DNA of 64,000 nt, from positions 3,038,001-3,102,000 of the forward strand of contig NZ_CP084561.1 of the NCBI RefSeq assembly GCF_021789315.1, read 5' to 3'. Of this stretch, positions 32,740 to 40,738 are shown one piece after another (the stretch's first letter is position 1; every line of letters starts with the position of its first letter). Origin of the DNA: Arthrobacter sp. FW305-BF8 (GTDB taxonomy: Bacteria; Actinomycetota; Actinomycetes; Actinomycetales; Micrococcaceae). Under the pieces are notes generated by a model. It was not told the origin of the DNA, searched no databases, and was given only the letters and a program-made list of their open reading frames with translations. The position numbers were made by a program, and so were the translations under genes.

Positions 32740-33899
32740 GCGCCTTGTCCTGTGGAGTGCAGCCCTGCGGAGTGCTGCCCTGTGAGATGCAGTTCGGTGG
32801 GCTGCAGCTCGGGCTCGGCCGCCTGCAGGTGCGCCACAGCCGAAACGTCCACCGGGAGGCCGCTCTCATGCGACCGGATCGCCGCCAGTGCCACGGCGAG
32901 CGCATTGCGGGCATCGACGCCGCCCGGAACAGCCGCTCCCGCTGCGCGTCCGGCCCGGCGGGCCGCAACGCCCTCGACGAAGCGGGCGAGTTCAGCGGTG
33001 TAGGCGTCGTGGAAGAGGTGGATGTTCAGCCGCACGGTGTCCGAGGCAATGCCCGCGGCGGTGTAGCTCACGGCACTGGATGCCTGCGGCCCGCCGACGG
33101 CGACCATGCCGGCGGATCCGAACACCTCACCCCTCACGTCATAGCCATAGAGGGCGTTGAAGTTGGCTTCGGCCACTGCGATGGCCCCGTTGCTGTAGGT
33201 CACCGTGACCACCGCCGTGTCCAGCAGCCCCCCGGCTTTCGCTTCCGGCGCCACCAGGGCGTCAGCCACTGCATGCACCTTCACCGGAACCGCTCCCGGG
33301 TTCAGCCAGTTCAGGGTGTCGAAGTCATGGATCAGCGTCTCCAGGAAGATCGTTCCGGGCGCGATCCGCTCCGGGGACGAGATTCCGGCCGCGGTGCCCG
33401 GGTCCCGGGTGAGGGAGCGCAGCAGCTGCGGGGTGCCCACGGCGCCGTCGTCGATGAGTCTCCTGGCGGCGGCGAAGTCCGCCGCGAAGCGCCGGTTGAA
33501 GCCAAACTGGACGTTGACCCCGGCGGCGTCCGCGGCGGCCAGTGCCTCATCCAGTTCTTCGACGGTGCGGCCGCCCGGTTTTTCGCAGAACACGTCTTTC
33601 CCGGCCCGGGCCGCAGCTGCGATGAGACCTGAGTGGAACTTTGCCGGCGATGCCACCAGGACCGCGTCAATGTCCGGGTCGCCGATCACGTCCGCCGGAT
33701 CTGAGGTGATTCTGGCAACCCCGAGCTTGCCTGCCAGTGCCTCGGCGGCGGGAAGAGCAGGGTCAGCGATGGCATCCAGCCGTGCATTGGGAATCCGGCG
33801 GGCCACTGACTCGGCGTGGAAGGCGCCGATCCAGCCGGCTCCAATCAGGCCGAGGCGGACGGGGCGGTTGTCGCCGGCCGTTTGCTGGACGTAGGTCAT
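32736..33899 (-). CDS. Gfo/Idh/MocA-family oxidoreductase (4 of 4)
   Basis: 387 residues. LIGAGWIGAFHAES Rossmann motif, VFCEKPGGRTV near residue 105, FGFNRRFAADFAAAR, and LIHDFDTLNWLNPG at the catalytic position. C-terminal 25 residues are a low-complexity repeat (LQPTELHLTGQHSAGLHSTGQG) and probably unstructured. It starts the two-gene operon with the isomerase-like gene and is divergent from LacI gene 34010-35008; a TAGATCGTTCTA box sits 26 bases upstream of its start. Confidence 0.87.
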   Translation of the reverse strand: MTYVQQTAGDNRPVRLGLIGAGWIGAFHAESVARRIPNARLDAIADPALPAAEALAGKLGVARITSDPADVIGDPDIDAVLVASPAKFHSGLIAAAARAGKDVFCEKPGGRTVEELDEALAAADAAGVNVQFGFNRRFAADFAAARRLIDDGAVGTPQLLRSLTRDPGTAAGISSPERIAPGTIFLETLIHDFDTLNWLNPGAVPVKVHAVADALVAPEAKAGGLLDTAVVTVTYSNGAIAVAEANFNALYGYDVRGEVFGSAGMVAVGGPQASSAVSYTAAGIASDTVRLNIHLFHDAYTAELARFVEGVAARRAGRAAGAAVPGGVDARNALAVALAAIRSHESGLPVDVSAVAHLQAAEPELQPTELHLTGQHSAGLHSTGQGA

Positions 33900-33924
33900 G
33901 TTGCAATCCTCTTCTCAGGGCATC

Positions 33925-33984
33925 TAGATCGTTCTAGTGGCATGATCGTGGCACAGTTTTTAGCCATCTGTCTAGATCGTTCTA
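33925..33984. promoter_or_regulatory. two LacI-type operators between divergent genes
   Basis: TAGATCGTTCTA occurs at 33925-33936 and again, identical, at 33973-33984. Each is an imperfect palindrome (TAGA-N-CG-N-TCTA) with a central CG as in LacI-family operators. The 48-base separation, near one start on each side, suggests control of both the Gfo/isomerase operon and the lacI gene by its product. Confidence 0.65.
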
Positions 33985-34009
33985 TAGACTGCTGGCAGCA
34001 AGGAGGCAC

Positions 34010-35008
34010 ATGTCTGAACAGCAACGGCGCCCCACCCTCGTGGACGTAGCCCACGCGGCCGGCGTATCGCGGGCCCTGGTTTCCATCGTGATGCGCGGCG
34101 CCCCCGGCGCAGCCGTTGCCACAAGGCAGAAAGTGCTGGACGCCGCACGCGAACTCGGCTACCGGCCCGACAGCCGTGCCCGGCTGCTGCGCAGCACCCG
34201 GACCAAACTCCTGGGCCTCAGCTTCTCGACGGGCCACGCGTTTCACGCCGAAATTGTGGACGCCGCGTACGCCGAGGCCAGCGCCAAGGGCTACGAACTC
34301 GCACTGGGCGGTGTCACCAGTGGCAGGCCAGAGGACCGGACCATCGAGGCCCTGCTGGATTTCGGGTCCGAGGCGCTGATCCTGATCTCGCCCACGCTCA
34401 GTAGCGACGAACTGGCCCGGTACGCCGGCCAGGTGCCGGTGGTGAGCCTGCTCCGCAACGACGTCGGCGAACTCACCGATTCGGTGAGCAGTGACGATGA
34501 CGAGGGCATCCGGATGGCGGTGGAACACCTTGTGTCCCTGGGGCACCGGCGGATCGTCCATGTAGACGGCGGCACCGCGGTCTCCGCCGAACCGCGCCGG
34601 TCCGCCTTCCGGGCGGAGATGGAACGCCGCGGCCTGGAGCCGGCCATCATTGCTGGCGGTGCAATGGAGGAAGACGGAATGACTGCCGGCAATGCCCTCG
34701 GCCCGGACATGCCGACGGCCGTCATTGCCTTCAACGACAGGTCAGCCCTGGGACTCATCGAGAGTCTCCGGGCGCAGGGCCTGAAGGTCCCGGCAGATGT
34801 GTCAGTGCTGGGCTACGACGACAGCCAGTTCGCGCGGCTCAGCTATGTGCAGCTGTCTTCGATCAGCCAGGACGCTCCGCTTCTTGCGGCAGCAGCCGTG
34901 GACCGCGCCGTGGCCCGGATTGAGGGAACGCAGCCGCCCGGGCATGTTGTCCGGACCCCGCACCTGGTTGCGCGCAGGACCACGGCGGCCCCCGCCGCCG
35001 GCGGGTAG
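34010..35008 (+). CDS. LacI-family transcriptional regulator
   Basis: 332 residues; ATG 34010 with AAGGAGG six bases upstream. HTH TLVDVAHAAGVSRALVSIVM, hinge LGYRPDSRARLLRS, ligand domain with AVIAFNDRSALGLIESL. The first residues of the hinge lack the usual NALA/LA-rich helix, but the fold is otherwise complete. It likely represses the divergent Gfo-isomerase operon through the two TAGATCGTTCTA boxes. Confidence 0.93.
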   Translation: MSEQQRRPTLVDVAHAAGVSRALVSIVMRGAPGAAVATRQKVLDAARELGYRPDSRARLLRSTRTKLLGLSFSTGHAFHAEIVDAAYAEASAKGYELALGGVTSGRPEDRTIEALLDFGSEALILISPTLSSDELARYAGQVPVVSLLRNDVGELTDSVSSDDDEGIRMAVEHLVSLGHRRIVHVDGGTAVSAEPRRSAFRAEMERRGLEPAIIAGGAMEEDGMTAGNALGPDMPTAVIAFNDRSALGLIESLRAQGLKVPADVSVLGYDDSQFARLSYVQLSSISQDAPLLAAAAVDRAVARIEGTQPPGHVVRTPHLVARRTTAAPAAGG

Positions 35009-35034
35009 TCGCCGGTGCAGGAACTTGACTCGAC

Positions 35035-35520
35035 CTAGGAATTTGCCTCGACGGTCAGCCCGGCGTCAGCTCCGGCCACGATGGCGTTGGTCTCAGGCGA
35101 TGCGAAGCGCTTGGCCAGCTCCCGGACCACGGCCTGGAGTTCCTGGCGGAGCCGGTCCGGGTCGATGGAGGCCGCGGCCAGGACCGACCGCTCCATGTCT
35201 GCTGCAGCCATGACGGCTTCGGTGCCACGCTCCGTCAGCGATACGACGTGGCTGCGCCGGTCCGACGTGCTGCGCTGGCGCACGATGTGCCCGTGCGACT
35301 CGAGGCGGCTCAGCGTCTTGCCCATGGTCTGGGCCTGCACCCGCACAAGCTGGGCAAGCTGCGCCTGCGTCATGGGACCGCTGTTGTAGAGCACCTCGAT
35401 GGCGATGACGCCGGCATGGGTCAGGCCAATGGCACCCAGCTTCTCGTTCCAGGAGTGCTCTACGAGGCGGGCCGCCGTGGACAAGAGACGCCCTGTGGGC
35501 CAGCGATCCATATCAGGCAT
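35035..35520 (-). CDS. MarR-family transcriptional regulator
   Basis: 161 residues, winged helix: GVIAIEVLYNSGPMTQAQLAQLVRVQAQTMGKTLSRLESHGHIVRQRSTSDRRS is the HTH-wing region, flanked by dimerisation helices. Divergent from bcp with about 86 bases between. MarR proteins commonly respond to phenolics or oxidants, so control of the adjacent peroxiredoxin is possible but unproven. Confidence 0.9.
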   Translation of the reverse strand: MPDMDRWPTGRLLSTAARLVEHSWNEKLGAIGLTHAGVIAIEVLYNSGPMTQAQLAQLVRVQAQTMGKTLSRLESHGHIVRQRSTSDRRSHVVSLTERGTEAVMAAADMERSVLAAASIDPDRLRQELQAVVRELAKRFASPETNAIVAGADAGLTVEANS

Positions 35521-35533
35521 ACCACCAAGTATA

Positions 35534-35549
35534 ACTAAGCCTGATTAGT
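35534..35549. promoter_or_regulatory. candidate MarR operator
   Basis: ACTAA-GCCTGA-TTAGT, 5-bp arms, 14 bases upstream of the marR start and between the divergent genes. Confidence 0.35.
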
Positions 35550-35606
35550 ACCCGGGACGACGCCTCACTAAGCTGGAATGTCCTGCACGAAAACAAGGAG
35601 ACAACG

Positions 35607-36098
35607 TTGGCTGAAAAACTTACGGCGGGCGACACTGCCCCCGGCTTCACACTGAAGGACGCAACGGGAGCAGACGTCAGCCTCAGCGACTTCCGCGGCC
35701 GGAACACCATCGTTTATTTCTACCCGGCCGCCGCCACGCCCGGATGCACCAAACAGGCCTGCGACTTCCGGGACAGCCTGGCATCCCTTCAGGCTGCCGG
35801 CTACGAAGTGCTGGGGATCTCACCCGACCCGGTGGGCAAGCTGGCCAGCTTTTCCGACGCCGAGGGCCTCACCTTTCCCCTCCTGTCGGACGAAGACCAC
35901 GCCGTTGCCGAGGCATACGCCGCGTGGGGCGAGAAGAAGAACTACGGCCGGACTTACGAGGGCCTCATCCGTTCCACCGTGGTGGTGGACGAGGACGGCA
36001 AAGTCGCTGTGGCCCAGTACAACGTCCGGGCCACCGGGCACGTCGCCAAGCTGCGCAAGGACCTGAAGCTCGAAGAGGTCGGTCAACCCGGCGCCTAA
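35607..36098 (+). CDS. bcp: thiol peroxidase of the BCP/PrxQ family
   Basis: 163 residues; TTG start at 35607 chosen because AAGGAG is six bases upstream. Thioredoxin fold; the peroxidatic Cys is in AAATPGCTKQACDFRD, with a resolving Cys five residues later (C-x4-C), as in E. coli BCP/PrxQ. Reduces hydrogen peroxide and organic hydroperoxides at the expense of thioredoxin. Followed by a TCACCTG...CAGGTGA hairpin (about 36110-36136) that may end the transcript. Confidence 0.95.
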   Translation: MAEKLTAGDTAPGFTLKDATGADVSLSDFRGRNTIVYFYPAAATPGCTKQACDFRDSLASLQAAGYEVLGISPDPVGKLASFSDAEGLTFPLLSDEDHAVAEAYAAWGEKKNYGRTYEGLIRSTVVVDEDGKVAVAQYNVRATGHVAKLRKDLKLEEVGQPGA

Positions 36099-36214
36099 CC
36101 ACCAAGGCCTCACCTGCGGCGAGGACCGCACAGGTGACGGTACAATTGAGGCTGGCATCCGCCGTCGTACGTCTTCCTGCTGGTGACAGCAGGCAGGGCA
36201 GCGCGCGGAGCCGG

Positions 36215-36296
36215 GCGCGAGTGGTGAAATTGGCAGACACGCAGGATTTAGGTTCCTGTGCCTTCGGGCGTGGGGGTTCAAGTCCCCCCTTGCGCA
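36215..36296 (+). tRNA. tRNA-Leu (TAG)
   Basis: 82-base class II tRNA. Acceptor GCGCGAG/CTTGCGC with one G-U pair; anticodon stem CAGGA/TCCTG with loop TTTAGGT, anticodon TAG; extra arm TGCCTTCGGGCG; T-arm GGGGG TTCAAGT CCCCC. CCA is not encoded, unlike the tRNA-Lys copies. TACAAT at 36141-36146 is a plausible -10. Confidence 0.96.
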
Positions 36297-36311
36297 CAAA
36301 ACTAAAGAGTA

Positions 36312-36341
36312 GGAAATCCCGGGTTACGGCCCGGGATTTCC
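36312..36341 (+). terminator. terminator of tRNA-Leu
   Basis: Perfect 12-bp stem GGAAATCCCGGG / CCCGGGATTTCC with a 6-base loop, followed by TCGTTT. Confidence 0.85.
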
Positions 36342-36379
36342 TCGTTTAAAAGACCGCCAGAAATTTTTTCGCGGTTCAC

Positions 36380-36406
36380 CCATCCGCTGCTGCCGGCCAG
36401 GCGAAT
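36380..36406 (+). promoter_or_regulatory. SigK-like promoter of the fasciclin gene
   Basis: CCATCC (36380-36385), 15 bases, GCGAAT (36401-36406). This resembles the mycobacterial SigK consensus as I recall it (CCATCC, about 16 bases, CCGAAT), and SigK targets in M. tuberculosis are the fasciclin proteins MPT70 and MPT83, the same family as the gene here. No sigK/rskA pair is in the window. Confidence 0.5.
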
Positions 36407-36530
36407 ACCCAGTGAGACACCGCCCAAGCCTGGAACTACAGGCCGGTGCCCCACCCAGTCGGAAAAGGATCACCGGAGGGCTCCGCAGCCCCTCCAATCC
36501 CGTTCGTCGGCACAACTAAGGAGAATCGAA

Positions 36531-37202
36531 ATGCAGTCTTTCAAGCGCTCAACCTTCACCGTCGCAGGCATTGCAGCCGCAGCCCTGCTGAGCCTCACCG
36601 CATGCGGCGGCTCCGCAGGCACGACCAGCAGCTCGTCGGCCGCCGCCGAGCCGTCTGCTTCCAGCATGGCGCCGTCACCGTCAGAGACCGCGACGGCGGC
36701 CATGGATCCGGCGGCCAACCTCGCTGGTCCGGGTTGTACCGACTACGCCAAGCAGGTCCCCAGCGGCAAGGGTTCCGTCGCAGGCATGGCCCTGGACCCC
36801 GTGGCCGTCGCAGCCTCGAACAACCCGTTGCTGAAGACCCTGACAGCCGCTGTCTCCGGCAAGCTGAACCCCAAGGTCAACCTCGTCGACACCCTGAACG
36901 GCAGCGAGTTCACGGTGTTCGCGCCCGTTGACGATGCTTTCGCCAAAGTGGATGCCGCAACGATCGAGACCCTCAAGAAGGACGATGCCCTGCTGAGCAA
37001 GATCCTCACGTACCACGTGGTCCCCGGCCAGGTCACCCCGGACAAGATCGTGGGCACGCACAAGACCGTGCAGGGCGGATCGGTAACCGTGACCGGGACC
37101 AAGGATGCCCTCAAGGTGGACGGCGCCAACGTGATCTGCGGCGGCGTCCAGACGGCGAACGCCACCGTTTACCTCGTGGACTCGGTGCTGATGCCCAAGT
37201 AG
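36531..37202 (+). CDS. fasciclin-domain lipoprotein (MPT83/MPT70-like)
   Basis: 223 residues; AAGGAG before ATG 36531. Signal peptide with lipobox LSLTAC (Cys about 24), a Ser/Ala linker, then one fasciclin (FAS1) domain with the hallmark segments FTVFAPVDDAFAKV and LTYHVVPGQV, ending VYLVDSVLMPK. Probably lipid-anchored on the outer face of the membrane; FAS1 domains mediate adhesion or matrix interactions. Closest in plan to mycobacterial MPT83. Ends in a strong terminator. Confidence 0.92.
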   Translation: MQSFKRSTFTVAGIAAAALLSLTACGGSAGTTSSSSAAAEPSASSMAPSPSETATAAMDPAANLAGPGCTDYAKQVPSGKGSVAGMALDPVAVAASNNPLLKTLTAAVSGKLNPKVNLVDTLNGSEFTVFAPVDDAFAKVDAATIETLKKDDALLSKILTYHVVPGQVTPDKIVGTHKTVQGGSVTVTGTKDALKVDGANVICGGVQTANATVYLVDSVLMPK

Positions 37203-37236
37203 GCGCTGGGCCTGATCCGGGGGTCGTCCCGGGCAG

Positions 37237-37274
37237 AGGCCGCGGTTCGCACCCGACAGTGCGGACCGCGGCCT
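37237..37274 (+). terminator. terminator of the fasciclin gene
   Basis: 15-bp stem (37237-37251 with 37260-37274) with one G-U pair and an 8-base loop, followed by TTTGCT. Confidence 0.8.
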
Positions 37275-37401
37275 TTTGCTGCTCCGGCCCCCGGCGTGTC
37301 CTGGCTCACGCATAAGCCAGGGGTCCGCGATCCGTCAATTAGACTGGGTGGCGGGCAACAGCCGCCCACGCGCACCCCAGCAGTCCAGAGGTGGTATTCG
37401 A

Positions 37402-39078
37402 GTGCCCAGCAGCAGTATCCCGCGCCGTACGGCCCTCAAGACCGGCGCCGTCCTTCTGGGCCTGTCGCTCACTTCCTGCACGAGCGAAGCCCAGCCCACG
37501 CCGTCGTCCGCTGCGGCAAGCACCACGACGGCAGCCGCTGCCCCTTCAGAAACCTTCACGTTCGGCACGGCCTCGCAGCCTCTGGGCCTGGACCCCGCCC
37601 TGGCCAACGACGTCGAATCGCAGCGGGTCACCCGGCAGATCCTGGAAGGGCTGGTGGGCGTCGACCAAACGACGGGCGAGCCTACGCCACTGCTGGCAAC
37701 GCAGTGGACGGAATCGCCGGACGGCCAGGCCTATACCTTCACCCTCCGCCCAGGCATCAGGTTTCACGACGGTTCCCCTTTCAACGCCGACGCCGTCTGC
37801 ACCAACTTCGACCGCTGGTTCAACTTTTCCGAGGCCCTTCGGAAGCAGGCTCCGGGAACCACCTTCAAAGGGGTCTTCAAGGAGCACGCCGACCATCCGG
37901 AGCTGTCCGTTTTCAAATCCTGCACCGCCCTGTCGGCGCTGCGCGTGCGGATCAGCCTCACGGAACGCTTCACCGGGTTCCTGCAGGCCCTGACGCTTCC
38001 CGCGTTTGCCATCTCCTCCCCCAAGGCACTCGCCGCCGGGAAGGCCGATCAGCCCAGCCTGCGGCGCGGCAGCCAGGCACTTTCCGCTTACGCCACCCAT
38101 CCCGTGGGCACCGGACCCTTCCGCTTCTCCGCCTGGGACAGCGCGGGGGTCACACTCACGGACAACAAGGAGTACTGGGGCACCCGGGGACAGATCGCCA
38201 CGCTCAAATTCGTCACCTATGACCACCCGCAGACGCGGCTGCAAGCCCTGCTGGACGGCAGGATCGACGGCTATGACTCCGTGACGGTGGGAAACTTCGA
38301 CCAGCTGGTCAAGCGCGGCAAGCAGATCATCCAGCGGGACCCGTTCTCGGTGATGTATCTCGGCATGAACCAGGCAATTCCGGTACTGAAGGACCTCAAG
38401 GTCCGCCAGGCCATCGAGCTGGCCATCGACAAGGACACGCTGATCAGGCGCTTCTTCATCGACAACACCGCCCAGGCTTCGCAGTTCGTTCCGCCCAAGC
38501 TGAGCGGGTTCAACAACAACGCACCCGCACTCGGCTACGACCCCCGCAAGGCGAAGGAACTCCTGGCAGAGGCCGGCTACAAGGGCCAGGCCCTGAAGTT
38601 CTACTACCCCATGAACGTCACCCGGCCGTACCTGCCCACCCCGGAAAAGGTTTATGCGGAGATCAGCCGGCAGCTCACGGCGGTGGGCCTGAACATCCAG
38701 CCCGTCCCCGTGGACTGGACGGACGGCTACCTGCAGAAGGTGCAGAACCCCGGCGACCATGCCCTGCACCTGCTCGGCTGGAACGGCTCCTATTCCGACG
38801 CCGACAACTTCCTCGCCCCGCTCTTCGGCGAGAAGAACGGCGAGTTCGGCTACCAGGACCCGCAGGTGTTCTCCAAGATCGACCGCGCCCGCGGGCTTCC
38901 GGACGGCCAGGAACGCACGCAGCAGTACCAGACCATCAACGCCCAGATCGCGGAGTCCCTGCCCGCCGTCCCCATCGCTTTCCCGATCTCCGCACTGGCC
39001 CTGTCCGACCGGGTGATCAGCTATCCTGCTTCGCCGGTATTAAATGAAGTTTTCACGAAGGTCCAGCTGAGGCCTTGA
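37402..39078 (+). CDS. ABC transporter substrate-binding lipoprotein, family 5 (peptide/nickel type)
   Basis: 558 residues from GTG 37402 with GAGGTGG upstream. The N-terminus SIPRRTALKTGAVLLGLSLTSC has twin Arg and a lipobox Cys (Tat- or Sec-exported lipoprotein). SBP_bac_5 features: LDPALANDVESQRVTRQILEG, WTESPDGQAYTFTLRPGIRFHDG, and the VRQAIELAIDKDTLI segment in the middle. Binds oligopeptides or other ligands for a Dpp/Opp-type importer, but no permease or ATPase genes are adjacent, so its partners are elsewhere or it works alone. Confidence 0.92.
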   Translation: MPSSSIPRRTALKTGAVLLGLSLTSCTSEAQPTPSSAAASTTTAAAAPSETFTFGTASQPLGLDPALANDVESQRVTRQILEGLVGVDQTTGEPTPLLATQWTESPDGQAYTFTLRPGIRFHDGSPFNADAVCTNFDRWFNFSEALRKQAPGTTFKGVFKEHADHPELSVFKSCTALSALRVRISLTERFTGFLQALTLPAFAISSPKALAAGKADQPSLRRGSQALSAYATHPVGTGPFRFSAWDSAGVTLTDNKEYWGTRGQIATLKFVTYDHPQTRLQALLDGRIDGYDSVTVGNFDQLVKRGKQIIQRDPFSVMYLGMNQAIPVLKDLKVRQAIELAIDKDTLIRRFFIDNTAQASQFVPPKLSGFNNNAPALGYDPRKAKELLAEAGYKGQALKFYYPMNVTRPYLPTPEKVYAEISRQLTAVGLNIQPVPVDWTDGYLQKVQNPGDHALHLLGWNGSYSDADNFLAPLFGEKNGEFGYQDPQVFSKIDRARGLPDGQERTQQYQTINAQIAESLPAVPIAFPISALALSDRVISYPASPVLNEVFTKVQLRP

Positions 39079-39155
39079 CGCCGGGGCGCAATTTCAGTTA
39101 GAGGGCGGTACAGGGATATTCTGTGACAGCCAGAGCCGCCTACGGGAGACTGATT

Positions 39156-40661
39156 GTGACCTTCATTTCCAAGACCCAACATGCCGACGTCGTCCTGATT
39201 GGCGGCGGCATCATGAGCGCCACGCTGGGTGCGTTCATCAAGCAGCTCGAACCCAACTGGACCGTCTCGCTGTTCGAGCGGCTCGACGAGGCCGGCCTGG
39301 AGAGTTCAGGACCGTGGAACAACGCCGGCACGGGGCACGCCGCGCTGTGTGAGCTTAATTACTCCCCCGCAGCCAAGGACGGCTCTGTCAATCCTGCCAA
39401 GGCCCTGCACATCAACGAGCAGTACCAGCTGTCCCGCCAGTTCTGGTCCCATCTGGTGGACAACTCCCTGATCGGCTCGCCCAAGGGCTTCATCAACACG
39501 GTTCCGCACATGAGTTTCGTCATTGGCGACGACAACTCCACCTTCCTCAAGACCCGGTACAACGCGCTCAAGGAGCACACCCTGTTCCGGAGCATGGAGT
39601 TCTCCGAGGACTTCGCGCAGATCGCCAAGTGGGCGCCGCTGATCGTCAAGGGCCGCGACACGAAGCAGCGCGTCGCGGCCACCCGCGCCGCCGAAGGCAC
39701 CGATGTCGACTTCGGTGCCCTGACCCGCGAGCTGACCGGATACCTTGCCAACAACGGGGTCGAAATCAACTACGGCCACGACGTCACCGATCTCCGCAGG
39801 GCGTCCGACGGCGGCTGGGACCTTTCGCTCAAGCACCCCGCTTCCGGTGAGCGCGGCAGCATCCGGGCCAAGTTCGTCTTCGTCGGCGCGGGCGGCGGAG
39901 CGCTGCACCTGCTGCAGGCTTCCGGCATCCCAGAAAGCAAGGGCTTCGGGGGGTTCCCGGTTTCCGGCCAGTTCTTCCGCTGCACGGACCCGTCCCTGGC
40001 GTCCCAGCACAACGCCAAGGTTTACGGCCAGGCGTCCGTCGGCGCACCGCCGATGTCCGTGCCGCACCTGGACACGCGCTACGTCAACGGCAAGCGCTCC
40101 CTCCTGTTCGGCCCGTACGCCGGCTTCTCGACGAACTTCCTGAAGAACGGCAGCTACCTCGATCTCCCGCTGTCCATTCGGCCGAGCAACATCATCCCGA
40201 TGCTCGCCGTGGCCAAGGACAACATGGACCTGACCGCCTACCTGGTCAAAGAAGTGGCCAAGCGCCACGGTGACAAGGTGGAGGCGCTGCGCGAGTACTA
40301 CCCCGAGGCCAAGGACGGCGACTGGGAACTCATAACCGCCGGCCAGCGCGTGCAGATCATCAAGAAGGATCCGAAGAAGGGCGGTGTGCTGCAGTTCGGC
40401 ACCGAGGTGATCGCCGCCCGCGACGGTTCCGTCGGCGCCCTCCTCGGCGCTTCACCGGGAGCCTCCACGGCCGTGCCCATCATGATCGAGCTCCTGCAGA
40501 AGTCCTTCCCCAAGAACTTCAAGGGCTGGCAGTCCAAGCTCAAGGAAATGATGCCGGGCTACGGCGTCAAGCTCAACGAAAACCCGGAGCTGGCGGCGGA
40601 GCTCGAGAAGGCCACCGCCAAGAGCCTCCAGCTGGAAGCATCGCCCGCAGTCCAGCGGTGA
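39156..40661 (+). CDS. mqo: malate:quinone oxidoreductase
   Basis: 501 residues from GTG 39156, with GGGAG seven bases upstream; a GTG at 39123 is the alternative. Peripheral membrane FAD enzyme oxidising L-malate to oxaloacetate and passing electrons to menaquinone. FAD-binding VLIGGGIMSATLGAFIKQL, then SSGPWNNAGTGHAALCELNY, typical Mqo; the GQASVGAPPMSVPHLDTRYVNG and FGPYAGFSTNFLKNGSY segments are family signatures. Replaces or supplements NAD-malate dehydrogenase in the TCA cycle, as in Corynebacterium. Confidence 0.97.
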   Translation: MTFISKTQHADVVLIGGGIMSATLGAFIKQLEPNWTVSLFERLDEAGLESSGPWNNAGTGHAALCELNYSPAAKDGSVNPAKALHINEQYQLSRQFWSHLVDNSLIGSPKGFINTVPHMSFVIGDDNSTFLKTRYNALKEHTLFRSMEFSEDFAQIAKWAPLIVKGRDTKQRVAATRAAEGTDVDFGALTRELTGYLANNGVEINYGHDVTDLRRASDGGWDLSLKHPASGERGSIRAKFVFVGAGGGALHLLQASGIPESKGFGGFPVSGQFFRCTDPSLASQHNAKVYGQASVGAPPMSVPHLDTRYVNGKRSLLFGPYAGFSTNFLKNGSYLDLPLSIRPSNIIPMLAVAKDNMDLTAYLVKEVAKRHGDKVEALREYYPEAKDGDWELITAGQRVQIIKKDPKKGGVLQFGTEVIAARDGSVGALLGASPGASTAVPIMIELLQKSFPKNFKGWQSKLKEMMPGYGVKLNENPELAAELEKATAKSLQLEASPAVQR

Positions 40662-40738
40662 CCCTCCAGCGCTGACCGGCGCGGGTTGCGGCAGGCACCA
40701 CCGAAGGCAAACAGTCCGTCAACCCAGGAGAGCATGCG

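Noticed and set aside
37276..37402. 42-residue N-terminal extension of the family 5 binding protein
   Set aside because: It would put charged residues before the signal peptide and lacks a ribosome site; GTG 37402 has one and opens directly on the signal peptide.
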